A stretch of DNA of 64,000 nt from Desulfosporosinus acididurans (lineage in GTDB: Bacteria > Bacillota > Desulfitobacteriia > Desulfitobacteriales > Desulfitobacteriaceae). The notes below the pieces were generated by a model. That model did no database searches, was not told the origin of the DNA, and saw only the letters and a list, made by a program, of their open reading frames with translations. Shown here in pieces: positions 17,459-25,915 of the stretch. The position numbers and the translations under genes were made by a program. Location: positions 310,001-374,000 of the forward strand of contig NZ_LDZY01000001.1 of assembly GCF_001029285.1 (NCBI RefSeq). Direction: 5' to 3'. Position 1 is the stretch's first letter. Each line of letters begins with the position of its first letter.

Positions 17459-17548
17459 TACTGAATAACCCTTATATTTAATGGAACCTCTTTAGAAGCT
17501 GTTTAGAAGCTGAACAACTGAAGCCTTTTAGCAGCTTCAACCCTGGAA

Positions 17549-17590
17549 AAGGTAGCAGGCGCGGAAATAAACATCCGTGCCTGCTACCTT
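17549..17590. terminator. Bidirectional terminator
   Basis: 12-bp perfect stem AAGGTAGCAGGC/GCCTGCTACCTT enclosing an inner GCGGA/TCCGT stem, placed between the converging ferredoxin and siroheme-protein genes. Confidence 0.85.
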
Positions 17591-17597
17591 AATTTAT

Positions 17598-18479
17598 TCA
17601 CTGGATTTGCTTTTCCGCATAATCATGAAGACCTTCAAGACCTATACGATCAATAAGCCGACCTATTCGTTCCTGAGGTTTTGCATTTTCTTTATAGTAG
17701 GTAATGACCGCATCCACAACAGGCAGTACCTGATCCCTCTGGAGGTTTTCAAAAAGAATGTTTCCTTGTCTGGGCTTAACTCCGCCATTTCCTCCAACAT
17801 AAAGATGATACCCTTTACTGGTTCCCATTAAGCCAAGATCCACCGAAGCAGCATCAGTGCATTTATTTGGGCAGCCGGCAACACCAATTTTAAATTTTGA
17901 AGGTAATTCTAAGCCGTGATACCGTTTGTCAATCTCCATACCTAACGCCAACGTTTCTTGAAGTCCGCGTTTACAGAAGGTATCGCCCGGACAGACCTTG
18001 ACGCTTCGTACGCACAAACCAACGGCATGCCCTGGATCCATTCCTAACTCATCCCATATTTTGGGCACATCTTCCGGTTGTAAACCAACAATAGCAATAC
18101 GTTGGGCCGAAGTTACTTTTAGAGCTTGGGCCTTATACTTCTCCGCAACATCAGCAATCTTGCGTAAGATCTCCGGAGTCACGACGCCAGCCGGAATATG
18201 GGGGGCAATAGAATAGGTTTTCTTATCCATTTGGAGTATAGAACCTGAAGGCTGTGCCTTTGCCGCTGCTTCGGGAGAGAGTTCACCCTGTTCAACCGCA
18301 TTTACTTTTTCCAGTAAGAGATTGGGGTCTAAATGGTGCATTTGGGCCGCATTGGCTAAGGTTTCATTTACCGAAAAGGCGCACCCAAGACAATGTAATC
18401 CTAATTCCTGCATTGCCTCCGCTGTCTTCGGGTTTGCCGCCATAATATCTTTTAACTTCATATCAAGTGTAAAGTGCAT
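17598..18479 (-). CDS. DUF1858 / siroheme-[4Fe-4S] nitrite-sulfite reductase-like protein
   Basis: 293 aa. Residues 1-60 form a DUF1858 domain with CLGC (hybrid-cluster-associated redox disulfide). The rest is one ferredoxin-like half plus the siroheme/4Fe-4S domain, with ligands in CPGDTFC (CX5C) and CPNKC (CX3C). It is far shorter than assimilatory reductases (500-600 aa) and resembles the low-molecular-weight assimilatory-type sulfite reductases of anaerobes. Substrate (sulfite, nitrite or other) is not settled. AGGAG precedes the ATG and overlaps the stop of the zinc ribbon gene, so the two are co-translated. Confidence 0.86.
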   Translation of the reverse strand: MHFTLDMKLKDIMAANPKTAEAMQELGLHCLGCAFSVNETLANAAQMHHLDPNLLLEKVNAVEQGELSPEAAAKAQPSGSILQMDKKTYSIAPHIPAGVVTPEILRKIADVAEKYKAQALKVTSAQRIAIVGLQPEDVPKIWDELGMDPGHAVGLCVRSVKVCPGDTFCKRGLQETLALGMEIDKRYHGLELPSKFKIGVAGCPNKCTDAASVDLGLMGTSKGYHLYVGGNGGVKPRQGNILFENLQRDQVLPVVDAVITYYKENAKPQERIGRLIDRIGLEGLHDYAEKQIQ

Positions 18480-18488
18480 ATCAGTCTC

Positions 18489-18635
18489 CTATCCATGAAT
18501 AAGCATTGGCAGACAATGCGTACAAACATGTTTTTCTTCACCTTGGTGAACATATGTCAAGATAGGTGTCAATTCGCTAGTCGTTCCACATTGGTCACAC
18601 TCAAGTTCTGGGGCTTCTTTTTTAACATTTGCCAT
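18489..18635 (-). CDS. 48-aa zinc ribbon protein
   Basis: Short gene with a textbook AAGGAGG 9 nt before ATG. The product has two CxxC knuckles, CDQCGTTSEL and CTHCLPMLIHG, spaced 22 residues apart, so it is probably a small zinc (or iron) ribbon. Its TAG stop overlaps the ribosome site of the siroheme gene (10-bp gap), indicating a two-gene operon and a possible accessory or regulatory role for that reductase. No family name recognised. Confidence 0.8.
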   Translation of the reverse strand: MANVKKEAPELECDQCGTTSELTPILTYVHQGEEKHVCTHCLPMLIHG

Positions 18636-18786
18636 AGTAGTTTACCTCCTTCTTTATATTCGTTAGTCTAGCACGTTAACTTTTGGCAAAGTGTGACTTA
18701 ACACACGTTTTTGTGTGCTTTTACGCACCCTGCTTAGATTGTCAATCTAAGTTTAAACGATTCATTAAGAAACTATACAACGCAGA

Positions 18787-20373
18787 TTATTGCACTGCAG
18801 CGTACTTAAAGTCAAAGAAGTCCAAGGGGGAAACTATAACTCCTTTAATGTTATCTTTGAGGATATAGTTCTGAACATAATAATAAACAGGAATAATCGG
18901 CATCTCTTGCATAAGTATTTTTTCGGCTTCATGCATTGCTTCCATACGGACCCTTTGGTCGGGGTTTTTTTGAGCCGTTTCAATATTCTTGTCATATGCT
19001 CCGTTCGACCAACCAGTTTCGTTATTACCGCCGCTTGAAAGAAATATAGCCAAAAAGGTCATAGGATCAACATAATCACCAATCCAACAAGCTCGAGCAA
19101 TGTCATAGCTCAATCCTTGTTGATTTTGTTGATAATTATCCCATACCTGGCCTTGCAGATTCACATTGATACCCAAGTTTCTTTTCCAGCAATTTTGAAT
19201 TGCTTGAGCAGGCAGTCGTTGTTTACCATTGGTATTATAGAGTATCGTTAAAACAGGAAAATTTCTGCCCTCAGGATAACCGGCCTCGGCCAGAAGTTGT
19301 TTAGCTTTAGCAATGTCTTCAGTGATTAAATTCCCGCCCATTTTGCGGAAGTCCTTGTCTGGAACGGCATCCGGAATTGTTCCGGGAACGAAAGCATAGG
19401 CTGGAATTTCACCCCCTAATACATTCCCCATAAGATCTTGGCGATTTAAGGCAATGGATAAAGCTTGACGTACCCTTAGATCGTTGAGAGGTTTTTTTGT
19501 CGTATTAAAGCGATAAAAATCTGTCCCCAACATCGGAGCCGTCTTCAAATTGCCATCTTTTTTTAAACGAAAGATATCTTCCGGTACGAGGTTATTCAGT
19601 CCATCTAATTTTCCTGCTTCAAAGGCTGCAGTCGCTTTATTTCCATCTTGCGCAAGATAAAAGTCGAGTTCTTCCAATTTAACATTCGCAGCATCATAAT
19701 AATTAGGGTTTTTTACGAGGATCATTTTATCTTTATGACTCCATTTCTTAATCATAAAGGGACCGTTGCCAACAAATACCGTACCATCTGCATACCAATC
19801 TTTATGTGCTTGAGCGTTCTGTTGATCCACGGGAAAATACGTGGGTAGAGCTAAGAGAGATTTGAAGAATGGGCAAGGAGTTTCTAAGGTTATTTCCAGA
19901 GTTCTGACGTTCACCACCTTAATGCCGACATCCTCTGCTTTAACACCGCGTGAGTAGTAGGCTTCAGCATTCTTAATATAGAATAATTGGTAAGCATACG
20001 CTGCTTTGTCCTCGGATTTAAGGGCATGCATCCAGGATGCTTTAAAATCGTAAGCAGTCAGTGGGTCTCCATTGCTAAATTTAGTATTTTTTAATGTAAT
20101 CCTATAGATCAACCCGTCAGGAGAAACTTCAACGTTGTTAGCAACTGCCAGCTGCGGGACGTTGTTCTTGTCTAGACGCGTAATACCTTCAAACAAAGCC
20201 ATCTCAATTATAGCTTCGGGAATACCGCTATACAGCTGTGGATCAAGAGTCTCTGGTTCACCGCCCGGGGCAAAACGTATTTTCATTTCGATTGAAGTAC
20301 TACAGACTATTAGAAAGAATCCAAAGATAAGAATAACGGCAATGACTGCCAAAAGACGTTTATTTCTCTTCAC
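18787..20373 (-). CDS. Oligopeptide ABC transporter substrate-binding protein
   Basis: 528 aa, SBP_bac_5 (OppA/DppA) family. N-terminal hydrophobic segment with VCSTS near residue 24; this is not a good lipobox because Val precedes the Cys, so it may be membrane-anchored through the helix instead. Typical family stretches: RFAPGGEPETLDPQLYSG, LARAVNN-like LAVANNVEVSPDGLIYRITL, and TAYDFKASWMHAL. GTG start behind AAAGGAGG. No permease or ATPase gene is adjacent, so it is an orphan binding protein for peptides or another solute. Confidence 0.9.
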   Translation of the reverse strand: MKRNKRLLAVIAVILIFGFFLIVCSTSIEMKIRFAPGGEPETLDPQLYSGIPEAIIEMALFEGITRLDKNNVPQLAVANNVEVSPDGLIYRITLKNTKFSNGDPLTAYDFKASWMHALKSEDKAAYAYQLFYIKNAEAYYSRGVKAEDVGIKVVNVRTLEITLETPCPFFKSLLALPTYFPVDQQNAQAHKDWYADGTVFVGNGPFMIKKWSHKDKMILVKNPNYYDAANVKLEELDFYLAQDGNKATAAFEAGKLDGLNNLVPEDIFRLKKDGNLKTAPMLGTDFYRFNTTKKPLNDLRVRQALSIALNRQDLMGNVLGGEIPAYAFVPGTIPDAVPDKDFRKMGGNLITEDIAKAKQLLAEAGYPEGRNFPVLTILYNTNGKQRLPAQAIQNCWKRNLGINVNLQGQVWDNYQQNQQGLSYDIARACWIGDYVDPMTFLAIFLSSGGNNETGWSNGAYDKNIETAQKNPDQRVRMEAMHEAEKILMQEMPIIPVYYYVQNYILKDNIKGVIVSPLDFFDFKYAAVQ

Positions 20374-20454
20374 GTTTCATTGCCCTCCTTTGTTATGCTC
20401 AATGACGATACATTTGTAAAGCATATTTTTAAATTTAACAGTATGTAAAAAAAA

Positions 20455-20490
20455 AGAATGCAGTTTTTGTGGTTTCATAAGCTGCATTCT
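20455..20490 (-). terminator. Terminator of the 150-aa gene
   Basis: On the minus strand AGAATGCAG ... CTGCATTCT (9-bp arms, 18-nt loop) runs directly into ten T. Ends the 20557-21009 transcript before the binding-protein gene. Confidence 0.8.
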
Positions 20491-20500
20491 AATATTCAAT

Positions 20501-20545
20501 TTTGATCCAATCGTAAGACTCCCACTTCAAGTGGGAGCGATTCCC
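20501..20545 (+). repeat. Palindromic dispersed element, copy B (left part only)
   Basis: TTTGATCCAATCGTAAGA followed by the palindrome CTCCCACTTCAAGTGGGAG and CGATTCCC. Matches the left end of copies A, C, D and F; no right end is seen. Sits 12 bp past the stop of the 20557-21009 gene. Confidence 0.7.
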
Positions 20546-20556
20546 AAAAATAAGGT

Positions 20557-21009
20557 CTATTGTGCAAGAGCTTTCATCCGCTTAAATTGTTGGATTCGCC
20601 AACCACTTGCAGTTTGTCGTAAGCCCATTGAAAAGGTAGCACTTTCAACGTTTTGAATAGGTGATAACCAGGAAACTCGAACAACGACTCCCTGAGTATT
20701 GTTGGGCTCAGAATTTAAAAACTCAATCTTTTGCAGCGATAATAGTGGATCTTTATTGAGTAATGCCACCCATGCTTTAAAGTCCAGTTCATCCATAGAT
20801 CCTTCCGGCAAAAGTAAAAGTTCTTGGGCCAAGTCAGTTTGGCGTTTATCCATAAGAGACCAGAAATGTTGAACAGTTGTTTTGGGATCACTTTGATAAT
20901 GAGGATCTGCTATTGTTGAAATTACTGTTTGAGGTGTCTGAATCATAATAATAGTTACTAAACAAACGATTGATAAACCTAAAATCCATACATAACGACT
21001 CTGCCGCAT
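20557..21009 (-). CDS. Membrane-anchored hypothetical protein
   Basis: 150 aa; one N-terminal membrane segment (residues 7-24), then a soluble outer domain of about 120 residues beginning TVQHFWSLMDKRQ and ending with SGWRIQQFKRM. The size and the conserved-looking WRI near the end are like NTF2-fold (DUF4878/DUF4829-type) lipoproteins, but there is no lipobox and the match is only an impression. GGGGGG ribosome site before ATG. Confidence 0.7.
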   Translation of the reverse strand: MRQSRYVWILGLSIVCLVTIIMIQTPQTVISTIADPHYQSDPKTTVQHFWSLMDKRQTDLAQELLLLPEGSMDELDFKAWVALLNKDPLLSLQKIEFLNSEPNNTQGVVVRVSWLSPIQNVESATFSMGLRQTASGWRIQQFKRMKALAQ

Positions 21010-21069
21010 TGTTTTCCCCCCTTGCTTGTCTCTATTACCATTTTAGGAGGGAAATGTGATTTTATTCCA

Positions 21070-21135
21070 CTAGCCAAAAACTTTTCTTAAAACATTAAGT
21101 ACGAACTCAGGTAATCGTACATAATAGATACGCAT
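21070..21135 (-). CDS. spoVM: SpoVM-like amphipathic peptide
   Basis: 21-codon gene preceded by AAAGGAGG with 8-nt spacing. It begins MRIYYVRLPEFV and ends in a basic amphipathic helix (LRKVFG). Bacillus SpoVM begins MKFYTIKLPKFL and is 26 aa: the aromatic-hydrophobic start, the basic residue followed by LP.F, and the Arg-containing helix correspond. SpoVM marks the convex forespore membrane and recruits SpoIVA for coat assembly. Genes of this size are routinely missed. Slightly shorter than the Bacillus peptide at its C-terminus. Confidence 0.8.
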   Translation of the reverse strand: MRIYYVRLPEFVLNVLRKVFG

Positions 21136-21209
21136 CAAAATTCCTCCTTTGCCTCGGATTAATTAACCACCTAGAGGTAATGTATGCTTGCAAGGTTCTG
21201 AATTCCAAA

Positions 21210-21560
21210 TTAAACAGCTTGGTAATTTTTAACTGCTTCTTCAAGCTGGGCAACAAGCTGACGTTCCTCTTCTGTATTGGCGGTAAAATATAGACGACCG
21301 ATAATGCCTGTAATTATTTTAATAACGTCTTCCAAAACCAATGACTCTTTCATCGCTAATTGAGCACTTGTTTCGATAAGGGCAATCCCAAACTGATGAC
21401 CTACTCCCTCTTTAACCATACGTGTACAGCTTTTTCCTAACAATCTCATAACCAGAGAAGCTTCTTGAACATCAAGTTGGCGTACGACATCAATCGTTGT
21501 CGTCAGACCTTGAACCATCCTTAATCCTACGCTATTCCAACTAACTTGCTGATTATCCAT
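21210..21560 (-). CDS. Hypothetical protein, 116 aa
   Basis: No family recognised. Cytoplasmic, mostly helical; hydrophobic heptad-like stretches (DVVRQLDVQEASLVMRLLG, LEDVIKIITGIIGRLYF) and two cysteine-poor helices suggest a small helical bundle. Strong AAGGAGG before ATG. It lies between pssA and spoVM on the same strand, so a sporulation or envelope context is possible but unproven. Confidence 0.7.
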   Translation of the reverse strand: MDNQQVSWNSVGLRMVQGLTTTIDVVRQLDVQEASLVMRLLGKSCTRMVKEGVGHQFGIALIETSAQLAMKESLVLEDVIKIITGIIGRLYFTANTEEERQLVAQLEEAVKNYQAV

Positions 21561-21711
21561 AAAATGCTTCCTCCTTAGTGTTCACAGTCTTGTGCCATAC
21601 TATATGCCGGAACTCCTTCAAGGGTGAGAAAACGAGCAGGAATCTATTATTCCTGCTCGTTATAAAAGACAAATTAAGATAAATCATAAAATAATTCCGA
21701 TCAGCATTATA

Positions 21712-22251
21712 TTATTTTCCAAGCTTCGGAACCTTAAAGGTTGAAACCATTAAAAATGCGAGGATAACCATACTGAAGGGATAAACATACCAAGGCAGCA
21801 TGTGTCGGATAAACATTAATAAAGCCATAAGACCACCAGCGAAAGTAATGGGAACTCCTACAAAATAAGTTTTGATATTGAGCATATTAAAACGTGCCAA
21901 GCGTACTGCACCACACAAGGCAAAAACCACAGCGATCCCTAATCCAATATACCTAATATAGCCAGATTGAAGGGGTTGGAGAATACCCTGATAGGTCAAT
22001 ATAGCAGGTGCAACACCAAAGGACACTAAGTCACTCAGTGAATCAAGCTCTTTCCCAAAATCCGAACTAACCGAAAGTCGGCGAGCCACTTTGCCGTCCA
22101 AACTATCCATAAGCACTGAGAGCAAAATCATTGTCGATGCTAAATCAAAATTCGCTTCTAATACCCACACCAAGGCAAGGAAACCAAATAGAAGATTTGC
22201 AAGAGTAAATATGCTCGGAATCATTCGAGCCGGGATTGGTCTTCCACTCAT
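21712..22251 (-). CDS. pssA: CDP-diacylglycerol-serine O-phosphatidyltransferase
   Basis: 179 aa integral membrane enzyme making phosphatidylserine from CDP-diacylglycerol and serine, first step to phosphatidylethanolamine. The CDP-alcohol phosphotransferase motif is intact: DSLDGKVARR followed by FGKELDSLSD (residues 48-73), and about six membrane helices. The GPSIFTLANLLFGF-like N-terminus is typical of Firmicute PssA. No psd gene follows in the window. Three bases separate it from a 45-codon upstream gene. Confidence 0.94.
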   Translation of the reverse strand: MSGRPIPARMIPSIFTLANLLFGFLALVWVLEANFDLASTMILLSVLMDSLDGKVARRLSVSSDFGKELDSLSDLVSFGVAPAILTYQGILQPLQSGYIRYIGLGIAVVFALCGAVRLARFNMLNIKTYFVGVPITFAGGLMALLMFIRHMLPWYVYPFSMVILAFLMVSTFKVPKLGK

Positions 22252-22254
22252 TCT

Positions 22255-22392
22255 TTATTCACTCTCCCTATTCCATTGATTCCGACTCACCATATCTTCT
22301 TTACGAACGAGTACATGGAAATTTACGGGCAAAAAGAGTTCTTCTCCTGCAAGATGAACCCAATCATTACACGATAGGGGATATTGTTTCAC
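22255..22392 (-). CDS. Small hypothetical protein upstream of pssA
   Basis: 45 aa from GTG 22392, with GAGGAGG 11 nt upstream. Sequence contains DWVHLAGEELFLPVNFHVLV and is strand-like with no membrane segment. Its TAA ends 3 bp before the pssA ATG, so it would be translationally coupled to pssA. No family recognised; the wide ribosome-site spacing leaves some doubt. Confidence 0.55.
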   Translation of the reverse strand: MKQYPLSCNDWVHLAGEELFLPVNFHVLVRKEDMVSRNQWNRESE

Positions 22393-22462
22393 CTAAAAAG
22401 TAACCTCCTCTCGATTTTCTCTAGTTTACCATTTTTGTGATGATTATTAAAGCTCCTCTCGG

Positions 22463-25198
22463 TTAAATACCCAAAAGCCATTCGTCAATTTTCTCGTAAA
22501 GCAGATTGCCATCTCCTCTAAAATGAGTCTTAACGGGTAAAGAGTTCAAAAAATATTTACCATAATATTTATTTATCACACGATCATCTAGCAATATTAC
22601 GAAACCTCGATCTTCTTTGGATCGTATTAAACGCCCAAACCCTTGCTTGAAGCGAATCACCGCCTCTGGGAGAAGTAGTTCGCGAAAAGGATCCCGGCCC
22701 TGGGCTTTTAAGAATTCCGACCGTGCTTCGATTAAGGGCAGCGAAGGAGGCCAGAAAGGCAATTTAACTAAAATTACGCAGGATAAAGTCTCTCCCGGAA
22801 TATCAATTCCCTCCCAGAAACTATTAGCACCCAATAAGACACTTTTAGAGTTTCTCTTAAACGTTTCCAGTAAAGTTGTCCGTTCACCGTGAACTCCCTG
22901 TGCTAAAGTGTCAATTTCAATTCTTTTTAATCGCGGTTGTAGCACTTCATACGTTTCTTGGAGCAATTTATGAGCTGTGAACAAGACTAAGGTACGGCCC
23001 TGCATTCGTTTAACAACTTCAAGAATTATCTCCGAGAGATTTGCAAGTTTTTCTTGATCAGAAACCTGGGACGTCGAAGAATTTTTGAGTATATAAAAAT
23101 TCATTTGTTTATCGAAATCGAAAGGGGAATCGACTACAGCGGTTTTTGTCCTTAATGATAAGCCAATATCTTGTAAAAAATGATTAAAAGAATTGGCAAT
23201 GCTTAAGGTAGCTGATGTTAAAATGACTGTCTCAAGACGATCAAATATTTTTTCCTTGAGAATTTCATCCACTCTAATAGGGGAGGTTTTTAAATAAAGC
23301 CTTGAACTGCGTTCTAGCCAGGTCACTTGTTCCGGATTATGGACATTTATTGCCAAAGCCAGGGTTTCTTGAATTTCTTGCAGCTCCCTTAAATGAGTGG
23401 CGATTACGTATCTCAATTCTTCAATTTCATCGGACTCTTCACCGCTTAAGATACTCGTAAGATTTTGAAATACGGTCGCCAATGATTTAATTCGTCCTGA
23501 CAAATTTTCAATTTGAATTAAAAGCAGTTTCCACCACGAAAGGTTTGTATGGTTAGGGACAAACCGGAAAGTGCGGTTGGGTCCTAAAATATCTTCAAAC
23601 AATTGGAATAATTCTTGGGCTTGTTCTGTGATTCTAAGGCTTAACTCGGGGATATTATCCAAATGTTTTTCAAAGCTGTCCCAAGCCACAATAGGTACTC
23701 TTTCGGTGAGTGACAACCAACGTTGTTTCATAGATCCGTAAAAACTTGGACCTGGCTTACGGAAGATAGCCTCCGTCGTCCGAAAAATCGACTCCTGACT
23801 TAGCTCAGAACCCAAGTTTTGCAGGGCAGTTTGATAAATTTGATGAGCCTCGTCAATAACTAATTGATGATATTCCGGTAAAACATTATAGTCAGTCTTT
23901 AGATCGGAAAATAACAAAGAATGGTTGACGATCAATACATCAGCTTCTTCGGCCTTTTTGCGTGCCCGAAGCAAAAAACAAACTCCCGCTTTAGAACATT
24001 TGCTTGGGTTGCACATTTCATGATCCGCATTTAAAGTCGGCCAGAGGGCAATCAGCCCTGGTACCTTAGCAAGTTCCTGAATATCCCCTGTCAGCGTTTC
24101 TCGCAGCCATACCAGCGTACTCAATATTGCTAATTTTTGATCCCGCCCTTTGATTTCACTTGAATTGCTCAGACAACTAAGCCATTTCTTAAGGCAGCAA
24201 TAATTTCCTTTTCCTTTTAATACCGAGCTTCGAAAGGAAAAAGGCAGAACTTTTTCTAACACGGGAATATCCTTTTTCTGAAGCTGTTCCTGCAGAGGTA
24301 TTGTATGAGTCGCTATGACAACTTTACGGCCTGTTTTTCTTGCAAACCATAAACTGGGAAGCAAATAAGCGAAGGACTTTCCCGTTCCGGTACCAGCTTC
24401 AACAACGACATGATGAGCTGAAGAGAACCCTTCCGCAATAAGTCTTGCCATTTTCATTTGACCAAGGCGACATTCATAACCGGGCAAGGATTGTTCAAGT
24501 ATTCCATTCTGGGAGAAGCACTCTATAACCCAATTCATTGAATCCGGTATCTTCTGATTATGACCTTGATTTTGGGAAAATAATCCTTCAGATATGGGAG
24601 CCAGAACCAGATCAGTCTGAATCCGGCGATCAGAGAATCGAGTTGTAATCTCTCGCCTTAAATCATCGAAAAAGCCCTTCCCTGACCATCCTTCTATAAA
24701 ATATTGTGCTTGATCAAAGAAACTCAGATCATATTCCCGACCTTTTTCCCTGCATGCCTCGAAAAGTTTCCACGTTAAAAAAGCCTTCCTCTCAGCCGAA
24801 AAAGAGTTCAGTTCCTCTTCTTGGGCAAGCCGAAGTATTTCCGCCAAATAGAGCAACCGATAATCCTGCAGGGTCGGGAAAAAAATCCGGGCCAAATCGA
24901 GGGTGTCCCAGTAAACTTGTTCAAAATATACGTTTAAGGTCCTTTCTAAATTCCGCAAGCCAAGTGTTCCCTGATGACCTATTAAAACCGTATCTGCAAA
25001 GAATTCTATAATTTCTTGGCGGCGCTTAGACAATGAAGCTATACCAAAGGGACCTTCTTCAACCGATTGTCCAAATAACAACGATTTCTGAACACGTCCA
25101 TCATGAATTCGAAGGGCTGCAAACTCGAGAATTTCTTCGTTCTTGTCCTCCTGAAACGCCGTCTCTATATGAAAAACAACGATGTCGTAATGCACCAT
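22463..25198 (-). CDS. dinG: DinG-family helicase with degenerate exonuclease domain
   Basis: 911 aa. N-terminal DnaQ-like domain (1-165) fused to an XPD/DinG-type superfamily 2 helicase: Walker A EAGTGTGKSFAYLLP near 267-281, four-cysteine iron-sulfur region from CCLKKW to CNPSKCSKAGVC, DEAH box LVIDEAHQIY, and C-terminal LGANSFWEGIDIPG and QGFGRLIRS. In the exonuclease part the first catalytic motif reads FHIET where active enzymes have DxE, and the second acidic position in GHQGTLGL is also lost, so nuclease activity is doubtful. Role: DNA helicase in repair or replication. Confidence 0.92.
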   Translation of the reverse strand: MVHYDIVVFHIETAFQEDKNEEILEFAALRIHDGRVQKSLLFGQSVEEGPFGIASLSKRRQEIIEFFADTVLIGHQGTLGLRNLERTLNVYFEQVYWDTLDLARIFFPTLQDYRLLYLAEILRLAQEEELNSFSAERKAFLTWKLFEACREKGREYDLSFFDQAQYFIEGWSGKGFFDDLRREITTRFSDRRIQTDLVLAPISEGLFSQNQGHNQKIPDSMNWVIECFSQNGILEQSLPGYECRLGQMKMARLIAEGFSSAHHVVVEAGTGTGKSFAYLLPSLWFARKTGRKVVIATHTIPLQEQLQKKDIPVLEKVLPFSFRSSVLKGKGNYCCLKKWLSCLSNSSEIKGRDQKLAILSTLVWLRETLTGDIQELAKVPGLIALWPTLNADHEMCNPSKCSKAGVCFLLRARKKAEEADVLIVNHSLLFSDLKTDYNVLPEYHQLVIDEAHQIYQTALQNLGSELSQESIFRTTEAIFRKPGPSFYGSMKQRWLSLTERVPIVAWDSFEKHLDNIPELSLRITEQAQELFQLFEDILGPNRTFRFVPNHTNLSWWKLLLIQIENLSGRIKSLATVFQNLTSILSGEESDEIEELRYVIATHLRELQEIQETLALAINVHNPEQVTWLERSSRLYLKTSPIRVDEILKEKIFDRLETVILTSATLSIANSFNHFLQDIGLSLRTKTAVVDSPFDFDKQMNFYILKNSSTSQVSDQEKLANLSEIILEVVKRMQGRTLVLFTAHKLLQETYEVLQPRLKRIEIDTLAQGVHGERTTLLETFKRNSKSVLLGANSFWEGIDIPGETLSCVILVKLPFWPPSLPLIEARSEFLKAQGRDPFRELLLPEAVIRFKQGFGRLIRSKEDRGFVILLDDRVINKYYGKYFLNSLPVKTHFRGDGNLLYEKIDEWLLGI

Positions 25199-25351
25199 TC
25201 TTGACCCCTCTCTTGAGCCATTGTACCCAATCTTTCCCTAGGAAGCAATGAAAAAGCAGGATTTGAAGTTTAGGCATCGAATATACACTATTGAAAAATT
25301 GAAAAAGACGATGAATGTAAACAATCTTGTTTAAGGAAGAAGGCTAACCCA

Positions 25352-25858
25352 TTGTTGTGGAGACGAAAATTTTCGGCATTGGCACTGAGCATAATTGTTT
25401 TATTCTCAATACTATTCCTGGGCGGTTGCTCTGAAAAACCTTATTTGACCCAAGACGGCTCCTACGTTATTCTGACAGTTTCTCCCTCTGGAATGACACA
25501 ATCAGAAGTCATTCAATTACCTTGGAACGCAAATATGGCAGTTATGCAAAAATTACTTGAAGAATGCTCTTTTGTTTTAAGTGATTTACATACCCCTAGT
25601 TCCCAAGAATTGGCAAATTCAGATCCGACGACAACAGTTAGTTTACAAGCCACTTATCCCAAACCAAAGCGAATGTCTTTTGTCGTGGATAAGCGCCCTG
25701 TTAGCTTAGATGTCGAATCTCTCCAGATTGAGGTTGAGGGAGCGAATGTAGGCCGTGTAACCATTAATCGTACACTTGTCCTCCAAGGAATTAATAATCC
25801 TAACCTCCAGCCGGCCTTTGAAGACCTAGAAAAAATGCTCCATAATCAGAACAGTTAA
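25352..25858 (+). CDS. Hypothetical lipoprotein
   Basis: 168 aa. Lipoprotein signal: basic MLWRRK, hydrophobic stretch, then LGGC lipobox with C27 as lipid site. The mature part (about 140 aa) is strand-rich and resembles no family I can name. TTG start. It lies 57 bp before pabAB on the same strand but with no obvious functional link. Confidence 0.72.
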   Translation: MLWRRKFSALALSIIVLFSILFLGGCSEKPYLTQDGSYVILTVSPSGMTQSEVIQLPWNANMAVMQKLLEECSFVLSDLHTPSSQELANSDPTTTVSLQATYPKPKRMSFVVDKRPVSLDVESLQIEVEGANVGRVTINRTLVLQGINNPNLQPAFEDLEKMLHNQNS

Positions 25859-25915
25859 GTATCTTCATAGATATTCCGGAACCACGCTAAGGCAAATCTT
25901 TAAGGGGAATATGCC

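Noticed and set aside
20280-20373. Lipoprotein signal in the oligopeptide-binding protein
   Set aside because: The residue before the Cys is Val, so it does not satisfy the lipobox; stated as uncertain in the gene entry.
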